A DNA stretch of 64,000 nucleotides from Planococcus salinarum (lineage in GTDB: Bacteria > Bacillota > Bacilli > Bacillales_A > Planococcaceae): contig NZ_ML660049.1 of NCBI RefSeq assembly GCF_007004625.1, positions 40,017-104,016 on the forward strand, in the 5' to 3' direction. Below the pieces are notes generated by a model. The model was not told where the DNA came from, ran no database searches, and worked only from the letters and a program-made list of their open reading frames with translations. This document shows, piece after piece, positions 1 to 6,427 of the stretch (the first letter of the stretch is position 1; every line of letters begins with the position of its first letter). The position numbers and the translations under genes were made by a program.

Positions 1-228
1 GCTGAGGATGCTTGTCAGCCAAATCGAACTGAATGCTCCAAGGCTGAGGATGCTTGTCAGCCAAATCGAACTGAATGCTCCAAGGCTGAGGATGCTTGTC
101 AGCCAAATCGAACTGAATGCTCCAAGGCTGAGGATGCTTGTCAGCCAAATCGAACTGAATGCTCCAAGGTTGAGGATGCTTGTCAGCCAAATCGAACTGA
201 ATGCTCCAAGGCTGGGGATGCTTGTCAG
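1..228. repeat. 42-bp tandem repeat array (5 full units plus a partial)
   Basis: Five consecutive 42-bp units run from 1 to 210, and an 18-bp partial unit occupies 211-228. The units are identical except for one base at 170 (C to T) and one at 215 (A to G). Because 42 is a multiple of 3, the array keeps the minus-strand reading frame open; it encodes the repeat part of the pro-peptide described next. The array touches the window edge, so its true copy number is unknown. Confidence 0.97.
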
Positions 229-307
229 TAGTTTCAAGATATGGATTCAAACTTAAACTTAGTAATAATAAAGTAGCTAACACACCTGCAAAAGCAAATT
301 TTTTCAT
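1..307 (-). CDS. Secreted multi-copy signalling pro-peptide (partial, 3' end outside the window)
   Basis: Not a family I can name. The ATG at 307-305 lies inside the stop codon of the upstream receptor gene (ATGA overlap), and 102 codons remain open to the window edge without a stop. The N-terminus (MKKFAFAGVLATLLLLSLSL) is a typical Sec signal: two lysines, then a hydrophobic stretch to about residue 20. After a short linker, the unit DKHPQPWSIQFDLA is repeated exactly at residues 28-41, 42-55, 56-69, 70-83 and 84-97, with a sixth unit starting at 98. In RNPP systems (Rap-Phr, NprR-NprX, PlcR-PapR) a small secreted precursor follows its receptor gene, is cut outside the cell, and the mature peptide is re-imported. 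By inference this precursor yields many copies of one signal. The processing sites and mature peptide cannot be read from the sequence. Confidence 0.85.
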   Translation of the reverse strand, partial: MKKFAFAGVLATLLLLSLSLNPYLETTDKHPQPWSIQFDLADKHPQPWSIQFDLADKHPQPWSIQFDLADKHPQPWSIQFDLADKHPQPWSIQFDLADKHPQ

Positions 308-1611
308 GATTCTTCCCACTCCTCATTAATTGTCAGTAAGCTTTTAAAAGCTTCATTAGATTTTTTAAAAGCTATCGAAGCTTTATAGAAATCATTTTCC
401 ATAACGTAGGTATTTCCTAATAAACAAAAATAAAAACCTATTTCAAAATGTTTATTTTGAGATTTAAGTACAGGAATTAAACTTTCAATAAATTGTTTTT
501 CAAAATCCTCGGTTCTATTTTCCATGAAGTAATACAGGCACATGAATTCACTATAAACTGCTTTAAAAGAATCATTAGATGGTGTAGATAAACTAAGGTT
601 TTTTTCTTTAATCATGTTATAACCTTTATACAGTAATTGTTTTGCCTCAGACATATTGTTTAATTCAATGTAGCATTTTATCATGAGGCAGTACCCTAAC
701 AATATATCCGAAGTGTACTCATAAGGTTTAAATTGCAATGCGTTTTCAAGATGTTTTAACGCTAATTCAAATTCTTGGAATTGGAAAAAGAAATATCCAT
801 AATTATATTCAGTATCAAACTTTAATGGTTCATGATCTAATTTACTGCCAATAGTCAAAGCGTGCTTAAAATGTTCTTTTGCTTTCTTAAAGTTACCATT
901 TCTCTTTTCATTAATGGCAATCGTAAGATGACACTCTACTATCCTCTTTGGTACGAATTCTTGTTGATAAATTTTTAAAGCCATTTCAGAATATTTTTTA
1001 GCCAAAGTAATATGCCAGCCTTGTGATGCAGCAAGGCCTATAGAATAGTATAGATCTCCTAATTCCGAAGTAGAAATTGTTGAGGGAGCAATCTTATCTG
1101 CGAGTAAATAGGTTTTTAACGATTGTTCGAAGTCTCTTAAAATATAATTGTAATTTCCATTATATTTATGAAACAAATAAAATTGTTCTTGATTCATAAA
1201 CTCCTTATAACCTTCGATTTCTCTGATTTTATCTTCAGCACTATCCAAGTCTCCTGTAATTATGAAATAGCGGATTTGTTGAATGTTATATTCCAATTCC
1301 ACATCTTCATTAGCATGTAATAGTGGGTGATTATATATATCAGCATACTGTTCCATAATTTTAGCTTTATTCTTAGGATGTAAAAGCGAGTTCTTAAAAT
1401 TTTTGACCAATACATTACCTACCGGATTTTCTTTTGGTGCAAGAGGAATTTCTAATTTTTTACAAATTGCTTCCAACTCACTTAATGACGGCTCTTTGGT
1501 GTCACTTTCAATTTTTTTAAGTTCTCTAACTGAGAGAATATCGGCAGCTAAATCTTCTAAACTCATTCTTTTTTTCAATCGATTGTATTTAATCCGCATT
1601 CCTGTTTCCAT
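304..1611 (-). CDS. RNPP-type peptide-responsive regulator (XRE HTH plus TPR-like repeats)
   Basis: A 435-residue protein. Residues 1-58 form a Cro/C1-type helix-turn-helix (NRLKKRMSLEDLAADILS..ELKKIES), very like the N-termini of NprR and PlcR. The remainder is helical and TPR-like, with recurring pairs such as GDLDSAEDKIREIE, GNFKKAKEHFKHAL, QEFELALKHLENAL and NDFYKASIAFKKS. The length fits NprR or AimR (about 380-435) rather than PlcR (about 285). The reading frame is open upstream to 1743, but the start at 1611 is preferred because AAAGGAG sits just before it and the HTH begins there. The stop overlaps the pro-peptide start by 4 bp, suggesting translational coupling. The gene is clearly more AT-rich than its neighbours, a possible sign of transfer. 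Its regulon is unknown. Confidence 0.85.
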   Translation of the reverse strand: METGMRIKYNRLKKRMSLEDLAADILSVRELKKIESDTKEPSLSELEAICKKLEIPLAPKENPVGNVLVKNFKNSLLHPKNKAKIMEQYADIYNHPLLHANEDVELEYNIQQIRYFIITGDLDSAEDKIREIEGYKEFMNQEQFYLFHKYNGNYNYILRDFEQSLKTYLLADKIAPSTISTSELGDLYYSIGLAASQGWHITLAKKYSEMALKIYQQEFVPKRIVECHLTIAINEKRNGNFKKAKEHFKHALTIGSKLDHEPLKFDTEYNYGYFFFQFQEFELALKHLENALQFKPYEYTSDILLGYCLMIKCYIELNNMSEAKQLLYKGYNMIKEKNLSLSTPSNDSFKAVYSEFMCLYYFMENRTEDFEKQFIESLIPVLKSQNKHFEIGFYFCLLGNTYVMENDFYKASIAFKKSNEAFKSLLTINEEWEES

Positions 1612-1751
1612 TGATTCTCTCCTTTCCGTTTGCATGGGCATAACTTTAATCATCCATGTAGGAAAGTTACTTTCAAACTTCTCCGGAACTTTAGAAAAGT
1701 GCGAAGTAGTAAGATTGTTTAGTACGATAATTTCCGCCTCCACATCTTAAG

Positions 1752-1765
1752 TATACTTTAGTATA
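1752..1765 (-). promoter_or_regulatory. Palindrome overlapping a possible -10 of the receptor gene
   Basis: TATACTTTAGTATA is a perfect inverted repeat (6-bp arms, 2-bp spacer) about 140 bp upstream of the receptor start. Read on the minus strand, its first half TATACT resembles a -10 element, though the -35 is weak. By inference it could be an operator for self-regulation by the HTH protein. The 375-bp gap 1612-1987 otherwise shows only AT-rich DNA and the SigB-like promoter at 1921. Confidence 0.35.
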
Positions 1766-1920
1766 TCTCTTTTTTTACCATCTTATCATCAATTTTCAAA
1801 ATAAACTGCTTTTTTTATTATGCTTTACGGGAAATATAATAAAAAGGTAAAAAATACCTATTATAATTTAGTGTTCGGGTAAAGTTGGCCACAAATATTT
1901 ATTCAGTATTTACACAAAAA

Positions 1921-1947
1921 GTTTAACGGTTCCAGGCTTAGGGGTAA
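1921..1947 (+). promoter_or_regulatory. SigB-type promoter
   Basis: GTTTAA (1921-1926), a 15-bp spacer, then GGGTAA (1942-1947). This closely matches the general-stress sigma-B consensus (GTTTaa, 12-15 bp, GGGtAt), and it lies 40 bp before a YflT-family gene, a typical SigB target. Confidence 0.75.
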
Positions 1948-1987
1948 AGTAGCGTAATGACAAATATCTTTTTTGGAGGTTCTTATT

Positions 1988-2596
1988 ATGGAAAAAGAGA
2001 AAAATGTGTTAGCTGTGGTGTTTTCCGAGGAAGATCTGATGCACAAGATCGATGATCTGAAAAAACAGGGCTATAGTGAAAGTGACATACATCTTGTGGC
2101 GCAGGACAGTGATCGTCTGGATTCGATTGAAAACCGGACTGGAGCGGAAGGTGAAAAGGTTAATTCCTTTAAAGATAAATTCAAAGGCTTCATCAGCGGT
2201 GAAGGCAGTGTCCGGGAAGGGATTAAATCCCTCGGCTTGAACGAAGAGGAAACGGAGCGTTATACTGCGGATGTCGCTAAAGGCGGAATCCTGCTTTATA
2301 CAGAAGAGGAGCGCGCCGGAATATTGGAAGCGTTAGAAGAAGGGGAATTGAATAATGCAGAAGGAACTGACCCCTCTGATGAAAAACGCCATCAATATAT
2401 CAACTCCGTTGATAATAACTTTGATGAACAGGAAGACAGATTTGCCCATGGCGAATCTTTCCTCAACGATCCTACTTTGATTAAAGATGACAATCACTTT
2501 TCATTTACCACACAGGAGAAACCTGAAATCAAAAAGGCGAGAGGCGGTACAAGCGAAGCCGAAAAGCATACAAAGAGTGATAAAAAGTATAAATAA
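1988..2596 (+). CDS. General stress protein with YflT domain
   Basis: A 202-residue protein whose first 110 residues match the YflT / general stress protein 17M domain (VVFSEEDLMHKIDDLKKQGY..SDIHLVAQD, then GGILLYT). The domain's biochemical role is not established; in B. subtilis yflT is SigB-induced. The C-terminal 90 residues are acidic, then lysine-rich and low complexity, probably disordered. The ATG at 1988 is chosen because GGAGG at 1975-1979 gives 8-bp spacing; the in-frame TTG at 1973 would overlap that site. It has its own SigB-like promoter and a terminator at 2602. A paralogue follows at 2763, suggesting tandem duplication and divergence. Confidence 0.88.
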   Translation: MEKEKNVLAVVFSEEDLMHKIDDLKKQGYSESDIHLVAQDSDRLDSIENRTGAEGEKVNSFKDKFKGFISGEGSVREGIKSLGLNEEETERYTADVAKGGILLYTEEERAGILEALEEGELNNAEGTDPSDEKRHQYINSVDNNFDEQEDRFAHGESFLNDPTLIKDDNHFSFTTQEKPEIKKARGGTSEAEKHTKSDKKYK

Positions 2597-2601
2597 AAAT
2601 C

Positions 2602-2630
2602 CCCCTTTCTTATAGAAGAAAGGGGTTTGT
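2602..2630 (+). terminator. Hairpin terminator after the first YflT gene
   Basis: CCCCTTTCTT (2602-2611) pairs with AAGAAAGGGG (2616-2625) across a 4-base loop. The following T-tract is short (TTTGT), so termination may be partial. Confidence 0.6.
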
Positions 2631-2697
2631 CATATCTTCTTAAATGCCGTTTCCGTATTTCGTTTTTCTGGATCAGAGTAGATGGCATTATAGATAG

Positions 2698-2724
2698 GTT
2701 TTATTTTTCAGATAGTTCGGGTAA
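2698..2724 (+). promoter_or_regulatory. SigB-type promoter
   Basis: GTTTTA (2698-2703), a 15-bp spacer, then GGGTAA (2719-2724). Spacing and -10 are identical to the promoter at 1921, so the two YflT paralogues are probably co-induced by sigma-B. Confidence 0.7.
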
Positions 2725-2762
2725 ACAAAAATAAGACGATTTTACAGGAGGCTGAAAAGATA

Positions 2763-3797
2763 ATGGAACCGACAAACAGAGAATTTGAAATTGTATACAG
2801 CCAGGAAGAAATGGAACAACGGATAGAGCAACTGAAGATGCACGGTTACAGTGAAAGCGATATTCATGTACTGGCAAGGGACAAGGATGTTTTCAATTCC
2901 TATGAAAGCCGCTCGAATGTCGACAAGCAAGAGGCGGAATCATTTTCCACCAAATTCAAATCTTTCTTCAGTGGGGAAGATGCCGTCGATTCCAGGTTGA
3001 GAGACCTGGACCTCGATGAGCCAGCAGTGCAAAGATACAGTGAAGATATTAAAAAAGGCGCAATTCTGTTGTATACGGATGGCCAGTCATTCGGAAGGGA
3101 AAGAGACAATGCTGCTTCCTTCGGTGACGATACCAGAACCGTTGATATTGACGAAAGCAAACGGAATACCGCATTTACTCCATTCGGACGGGATATTGAG
3201 CGGGATGGACAAAAGTTCAATGATGAAAAAATCAGAGACCCGGATGTACGAGCTGATATTGACCGTGACAGAACAGAAACGGCAGAGCCGTCTTCTCGGC
3301 CGATTGCACGGGATTCAGAAAGAATCTATACCTCTGAAGTTCGTCGCGAAGATCAGCATGCCGATCCTGGCTATGGCAACAAGACCAGAGACTCTCGTCT
3401 TGAAGGCGATACCATTCATCCGACTACGGATCGTAAACACGAAGATGAAGCTTCATTGAAAGAAAAAAGCTTTGATCATGAACCACAACTGGAGACGGAA
3501 GCTCAGGAAGAAGACCTGAACCGGGAAGAAGGGATAAACCGGAGACAGGATGAACCTTCCCCTGGTGTGGATCCCAATCTGGGACCGGCTCCATTTGGCA
3601 GAGATTCGGAAGAAGAACATCTGATCAGAGGCAATGATGATCATCAGAACCGCGATAGAAACGGGAACGACGATCCGAAACATAAGCTTGACGGAAATGA
3701 TGATGTGGATAACCGCCAGAATCCAAGAGATGCGAGACCATTCCACGAAGACGTCGAAAAGAAAACATCTACACCACCTACACCAAGACTATTTTAA
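2763..3797 (+). CDS. General stress protein: YflT domain with long hydrophilic tail
   Basis: A 344-residue protein. Residues 1-110 are a YflT domain (IVYSQEEMEQRIEQLKMHGYSESDIHVLARD..GAILLYT), closely similar to the preceding gene. The remaining 230 residues are extremely rich in D, E, R, N and K with almost no hydrophobic residues. PFGRD-type motifs recur there (TPFGRDIERDGQKF, APFGRDSEEE). This looks like a disordered hydrophilin-like tail; a protective role in desiccation or osmotic stress is only an inference. AGGAGG precedes the ATG by about 13 bp. A strong terminator follows at 3842. Confidence 0.85.
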   Translation: MEPTNREFEIVYSQEEMEQRIEQLKMHGYSESDIHVLARDKDVFNSYESRSNVDKQEAESFSTKFKSFFSGEDAVDSRLRDLDLDEPAVQRYSEDIKKGAILLYTDGQSFGRERDNAASFGDDTRTVDIDESKRNTAFTPFGRDIERDGQKFNDEKIRDPDVRADIDRDRTETAEPSSRPIARDSERIYTSEVRREDQHADPGYGNKTRDSRLEGDTIHPTTDRKHEDEASLKEKSFDHEPQLETEAQEEDLNREEGINRRQDEPSPGVDPNLGPAPFGRDSEEEHLIRGNDDHQNRDRNGNDDPKHKLDGNDDVDNRQNPRDARPFHEDVEKKTSTPPTPRLF

Positions 3798-3841
3798 GCA
3801 GCCGCGGTATGTGTCCTGCTGCTTACTTAGCAGGACACAAA

Positions 3842-3880
3842 AAGGGTTCCGCTCAAGTGAATGAGCGGAACCCTTTTTTT
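3842..3880 (+). terminator. Strong rho-independent terminator
   Basis: GGGTTCCGCTCA and TGAGCGGAACCC form a 12-bp perfect stem with a 6-base loop, followed by a T7 run. It separates the plus-strand stress gene from the convergent csbD-like gene. Confidence 0.92.
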
Positions 3881-3923
3881 AAAAAATTCCAATTAAAATC
3901 CGGCCAAAACGGCCGGATGTAAA

Positions 3924-4112
3924 TTATTTGTCCTTGTTCATCTTGTTCTTGAAATCACCGGCAGCATCCTGGAAGTCACCTTTTGTTTTATCCGTCTTAC
4001 CTTCCCGCTGCTTTTGTTTATCATCAGTGGCATTGCCTACCTGATCTTTCAGTTCGCCTTTGCCTTTGCTGACTGCACCTTTTACTTTATCTGAAAATCC
4101 ATCTTTGCTCAT
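3924..4112 (-). CDS. CsbD family stress protein
   Basis: A 62-residue hydrophilic protein (MSKDGFSDKVKGAVSKGKGE..) of the CsbD family, with the typical DKVKGAVSKGKGELKDQVG signature and repeated GK/DK-rich helices. Function is unknown; B. subtilis csbD is a SigB-dependent general stress gene. GGAGG lies 8 bp upstream of the ATG, and a SigB-like promoter lies at 4147-4171. With the two YflT genes it makes a compact general-stress cluster. Confidence 0.9.
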   Translation of the reverse strand: MSKDGFSDKVKGAVSKGKGELKDQVGNATDDKQKQREGKTDKTKGDFQDAAGDFKNKMNKDK

Positions 4113-4146
4113 ATCCTGTTCCTCCTTCTGTTCATTTATCTTTTGT

Positions 4147-4171
4147 ATATCCGAATTTAGAGGAACTAAAC
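4147..4171 (-). promoter_or_regulatory. SigB-type promoter of the csbD-like gene
   Basis: On the minus strand GTTTAG (4171-4166), a 13-bp spacer and GGATAT (4152-4147) match the sigma-B consensus. The site is 35 bp upstream of the ATG. Confidence 0.7.
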
Positions 4172-4197
4172 GTGCAGAGGGCAGTACTGATATAAAA

Positions 4198-4222
4198 AAA
4201 CCTTCAGTGAATCACTGAAAGT
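4198..4222 (-). terminator. Terminator overlapping the end of the HEAT-like gene
   Basis: TTCAGTG/CACTGAA arms with a 3-base loop lie between A- and T-rich flanks (AAAAAAACC at the left gives the U-run on the minus strand). The stop codon (4214-4212) lies in the loop and arm. Confidence 0.7.
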
Positions 4223-4520
4223 TTTTTGGTACAGGCTGATTTTGAATGGCTTCGAGAGTCTCTTCTGCCGCATTCTGAATGCTGGTGCAAAGATCTTCTT
4301 CTGCTAATCGTTTTAGGGTGTTGAGCGGTGTAAACGAATTCTTCGCCACACTTTCCCTGACTTCGGCATGTTGGTCCATGGATAGGTCGACAAGTAATCC
4401 TGCGCAAGTAATGGTTTTGGCCAATTCGGCTCGTTCTGTATGCTGCATTTTCAAAACAGCTGCTTCATCCCGATCAGACCAGTCCGTTAAACTTGTATAA
4501 AATTGCAGATTGCCATTCAT
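4212..4520 (-). CDS. Small helical HEAT-repeat-like protein, hypothetical
   Basis: A 102-residue protein I do not recognise as a named family. It is predicted all-helical. The segments AEVRESVAKNSFTPLNTLKRLAEE and CTSIQNAAEETLEAI look like leucine-rich-variant or HEAT-type repeats, a protein-binding scaffold. The upstream Shine-Dalgarno is weak (CAGGGGTG). A terminator is built into its 3' end, which supports a real minus-strand gene. Confidence 0.6.
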   Translation of the reverse strand: MNGNLQFYTSLTDWSDRDEAAVLKMQHTERAELAKTITCAGLLVDLSMDQHAEVRESVAKNSFTPLNTLKRLAEEDLCTSIQNAAEETLEAIQNQPVPKNFQ

Positions 4521-4605
4521 GCTGTATTTGCACCCCTGTATTTTTAAAATATTCTAACTATATTTTATTATAACAGGTTCCAACAGAAATACTACTAAAA
4601 TCAAT

Positions 4606-5002
4606 TTGGGTGTGACGGCGAATTATGAAAATTTTACTGGTGCGGGTGACTTCGTTCTATGCCTGCATACCGCTGACAGTTTCGCTCAGCGGAGGTTTAT
4701 ATTGAAAACGAAGGAAAGGCAAAGATTCCCACGGCCGGATCCGGCGAAATTCACAGTGAGCAGCGTGGAAAATAAAACTAACGGCACGTATAATCCGGCT
4801 GGAAATCCGGTTACTATGGAAGAGCTTGTGAAAATTTCAGCTTTCCTAATATGAAGGCTGTTTGGGTTGACGTATCCAACAGCGGAATTAAAGCAGTTCA
4901 ACTGCATTTTTCGATGCCAAAATTGAAGAATCCGAGGAAGGGTTTCTATTGGAAATAACTGCAAAACCTCGTTTACGGCCAGGCGGTTTTGAAGTCCGGT
5001 GA
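4606..5002 (+). pseudogene. Probable decayed gene (frameshifts), unknown family
   Basis: Protein-like sequence can be followed through three reading frames. Frame one runs from about 4606 (FTVSSVENKTNGTYNPAGNPVTME). A second starts near 4832 (ENFSFPNMKAVWVDVSNSG). A third starts near 4912 and ends at 5002 (FFDAKIEESEEGFLLEITAKP..RPGGFEVR). The pieces are collinear and sensible, but each frame is interrupted. There is no clear start codon or ribosome-binding site. I do not recognise the ancestor. The stretch 5003-5246 holds nothing I can support beyond the tagO ribosome-binding site. Confidence 0.4.
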
Positions 5003-5246
5003 AACAGCAGGATCAATTCTTCAGTGAACATCCTTTTCCGAAAGCAGTGAAGTAAAAACAGGGATAAGGCAGTAAAAAGAAAGGAATAAGGAATGCGGGT
5101 GCTTTCAAAAAGCTGTCGTTAAAATGCGGAACTATTTTTGCCCGCTTACGTCTAAATGGAATAAGAAGGAAGATGTGCCACAGGTAAATTTGTGCTATAA
5201 TAGCATTGGATTTCTATGTGTATACGAATTTTTGAGGAGGAAAGAT

Positions 5247-6323
5247 ATGTTATACCTCGTTTTGGTTTTGGCGTTTATTGCTTCAATTCTCCTGACGCCT
5301 CTGGTAAAGCGGCTGGCTTTCAGAGTTGGAGCAGTGGACCGGCCAAATTACAGGAAAGTCCACGCGCGAATTATGCCGCGGCTCGGTGGATTAGCCATAT
5401 TTGGATCGTTTTTGATCGGCTACTTCATTTTAAAGCCGGTAGATCCGATTTCCAATGCAGTTGAACCTGCTTTCATACCGATTACAACAGCCATTATTAT
5501 CGGTGCATTTATCATAATCATTACGGGTTTGTTCGATGATATGCTTGAAATCACAGCGAAAGCCAAAATGCTGGGGCAGTTATTGGCGGCTACCATTGTT
5601 GTAGTTGGCGGCGGACTCGAAATTTCATTCATCAACCTTCCCTTCGGGGGGGAAATCGATTTTGGTTATTTCAGTATCCCACTGACGATTATTTGGATTA
5701 TCGGGATTACGAATGCCATTAACCTGATTGATGGACTGGATGGTTTAGCGGCGGGTGTTTCTTCCGTGGCTCTGATCACTCTCTCCATTATGGCCTTTAT
5801 TATGGGCGATGTGTTTGTCATGTCGACAGCGGCTATCCTGGCAGCCAGTTCCATCGGGTTCCTCGTTTATAATTTCCATCCGGCGAAGATATTCATGGGG
5901 GATACCGGGGCGCTATTCCTTGGCTTTATGATTTCGGTACTGGCCCTGATGGGATTCAAGAACGTAACGATGGTGGCATTGATCATTCCGATTATCATGC
6001 TGGGAGTTCCGATTTCGGATACTTTCTTTGCGATTGTAAGGCGTGTACGTGAAAAGCAGCCGATTTCTGCTGCCGACAAATCGCATTTACACCATTGTCT
6101 GTTGAATATCGGATTTTCCCACAGGCAGACAGTTCTGATCATTTATGGCATTGCCGCATTGTTTGGACTGGCAGCATTGCTGTTCTCACAGGCAACTTTG
6201 TGGGGGGGGTTACTTCTTCTGGGAGTGATGCTTCTGGCCATCGAATTATTCGTGGAAGTTGTTGGACTGGCAGGGAAAAATTACCGTCCATTGATTAATC
6301 TGGTCAAAATGATCGGCAAGTAA
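5247..6323 (+). CDS. tagO: UDP-GlcNAc:undecaprenyl-phosphate GlcNAc-1-phosphate transferase
   Basis: A 358-residue polytopic membrane enzyme of the MraY/WecA/TagO family that starts wall teichoic acid linkage-unit synthesis on undecaprenyl phosphate. Visible family motifs are the Asp-rich FDDMLEI, NAINLIDGLDGLAAG, FMGDTGALFLGF, and the cytoplasmic substrate-loop histidines in DKSHLHHCLLNIGF. About ten hydrophobic spans are evident. The ATG at 5247 is chosen for its GAGGAGG site 6 bp upstream, although the frame is open from 5124. The next gene (minus strand) encodes an LCP transferase that attaches such polymers to peptidoglycan, the same neighbourhood as in B. subtilis. Confidence 0.93.
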   Translation: MLYLVLVLAFIASILLTPLVKRLAFRVGAVDRPNYRKVHARIMPRLGGLAIFGSFLIGYFILKPVDPISNAVEPAFIPITTAIIIGAFIIIITGLFDDMLEITAKAKMLGQLLAATIVVVGGGLEISFINLPFGGEIDFGYFSIPLTIIWIIGITNAINLIDGLDGLAAGVSSVALITLSIMAFIMGDVFVMSTAAILAASSIGFLVYNFHPAKIFMGDTGALFLGFMISVLALMGFKNVTMVALIIPIIMLGVPISDTFFAIVRRVREKQPISAADKSHLHHCLLNIGFSHRQTVLIIYGIAALFGLAALLFSQATLWGGLLLLGVMLLAIELFVEVVGLAGKNYRPLINLVKMIGK

Positions 6324-6325
6324 AA

Positions 6326-6366
6326 AGACTGATTACAAATCATCAGATTTGTAACCAGTCTTTTTT
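6326..6366 (+). terminator. Terminator after tagO
   Basis: AGACTG..TTACAAAT and ATTTGTAA..CAGTCT form a long, nearly perfect stem, followed by T6. Confidence 0.88.
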
Positions 6367-6390
6367 ATTCGTGAAAATAGTTGAAATAGA

Positions 6391-6420
6391 AGAAGGCAGG
6401 CCTGGGATGGCCTGCCTTCT
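6391..6420 (-). terminator. Hairpin after the LCP gene
   Basis: AGAAGGCAGGCC and GGCCTGCCTTCT form a 12-bp perfect stem with a 6-base loop just 3' of the LCP gene. There is no long U-run on the minus strand, so it may act mainly as a 3'-end stabiliser. Confidence 0.65.
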
Positions 6421-6427
6421 CTTGCAT

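Noticed and set aside
1-228. CRISPR array
   Set aside because: The 42-bp units are contiguous with no unique spacers and keep a coding frame.
8-256. Open plus-strand frame of 82 residues across the tandem repeats (unit MLVSQIELNAPRLR)
   Set aside because: It has no ribosome-binding site, and one of the two variable bases changes an amino acid there. The minus-strand frame has a start coupled to the receptor, a signal peptide and only silent changes.
394-420. SigH-like promoter inside the receptor gene, upstream of the pro-peptide (as in some phr genes)
   Set aside because: TTAGGAAAT and ATGGAAAAT resemble the two SigH elements, but they are only 9 bp apart and the -10 lacks the final T of GAAT.
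1612-1743. N-terminal extension of the receptor to 1743
   Set aside because: The extension precedes the strong AAAGGAG site and the HTH start, and does not resemble a domain.
1874-1882. A further SigB -10 (TTCGGGTAA)
   Set aside because: No GTTT-like -35 lies 12-15 bp upstream.
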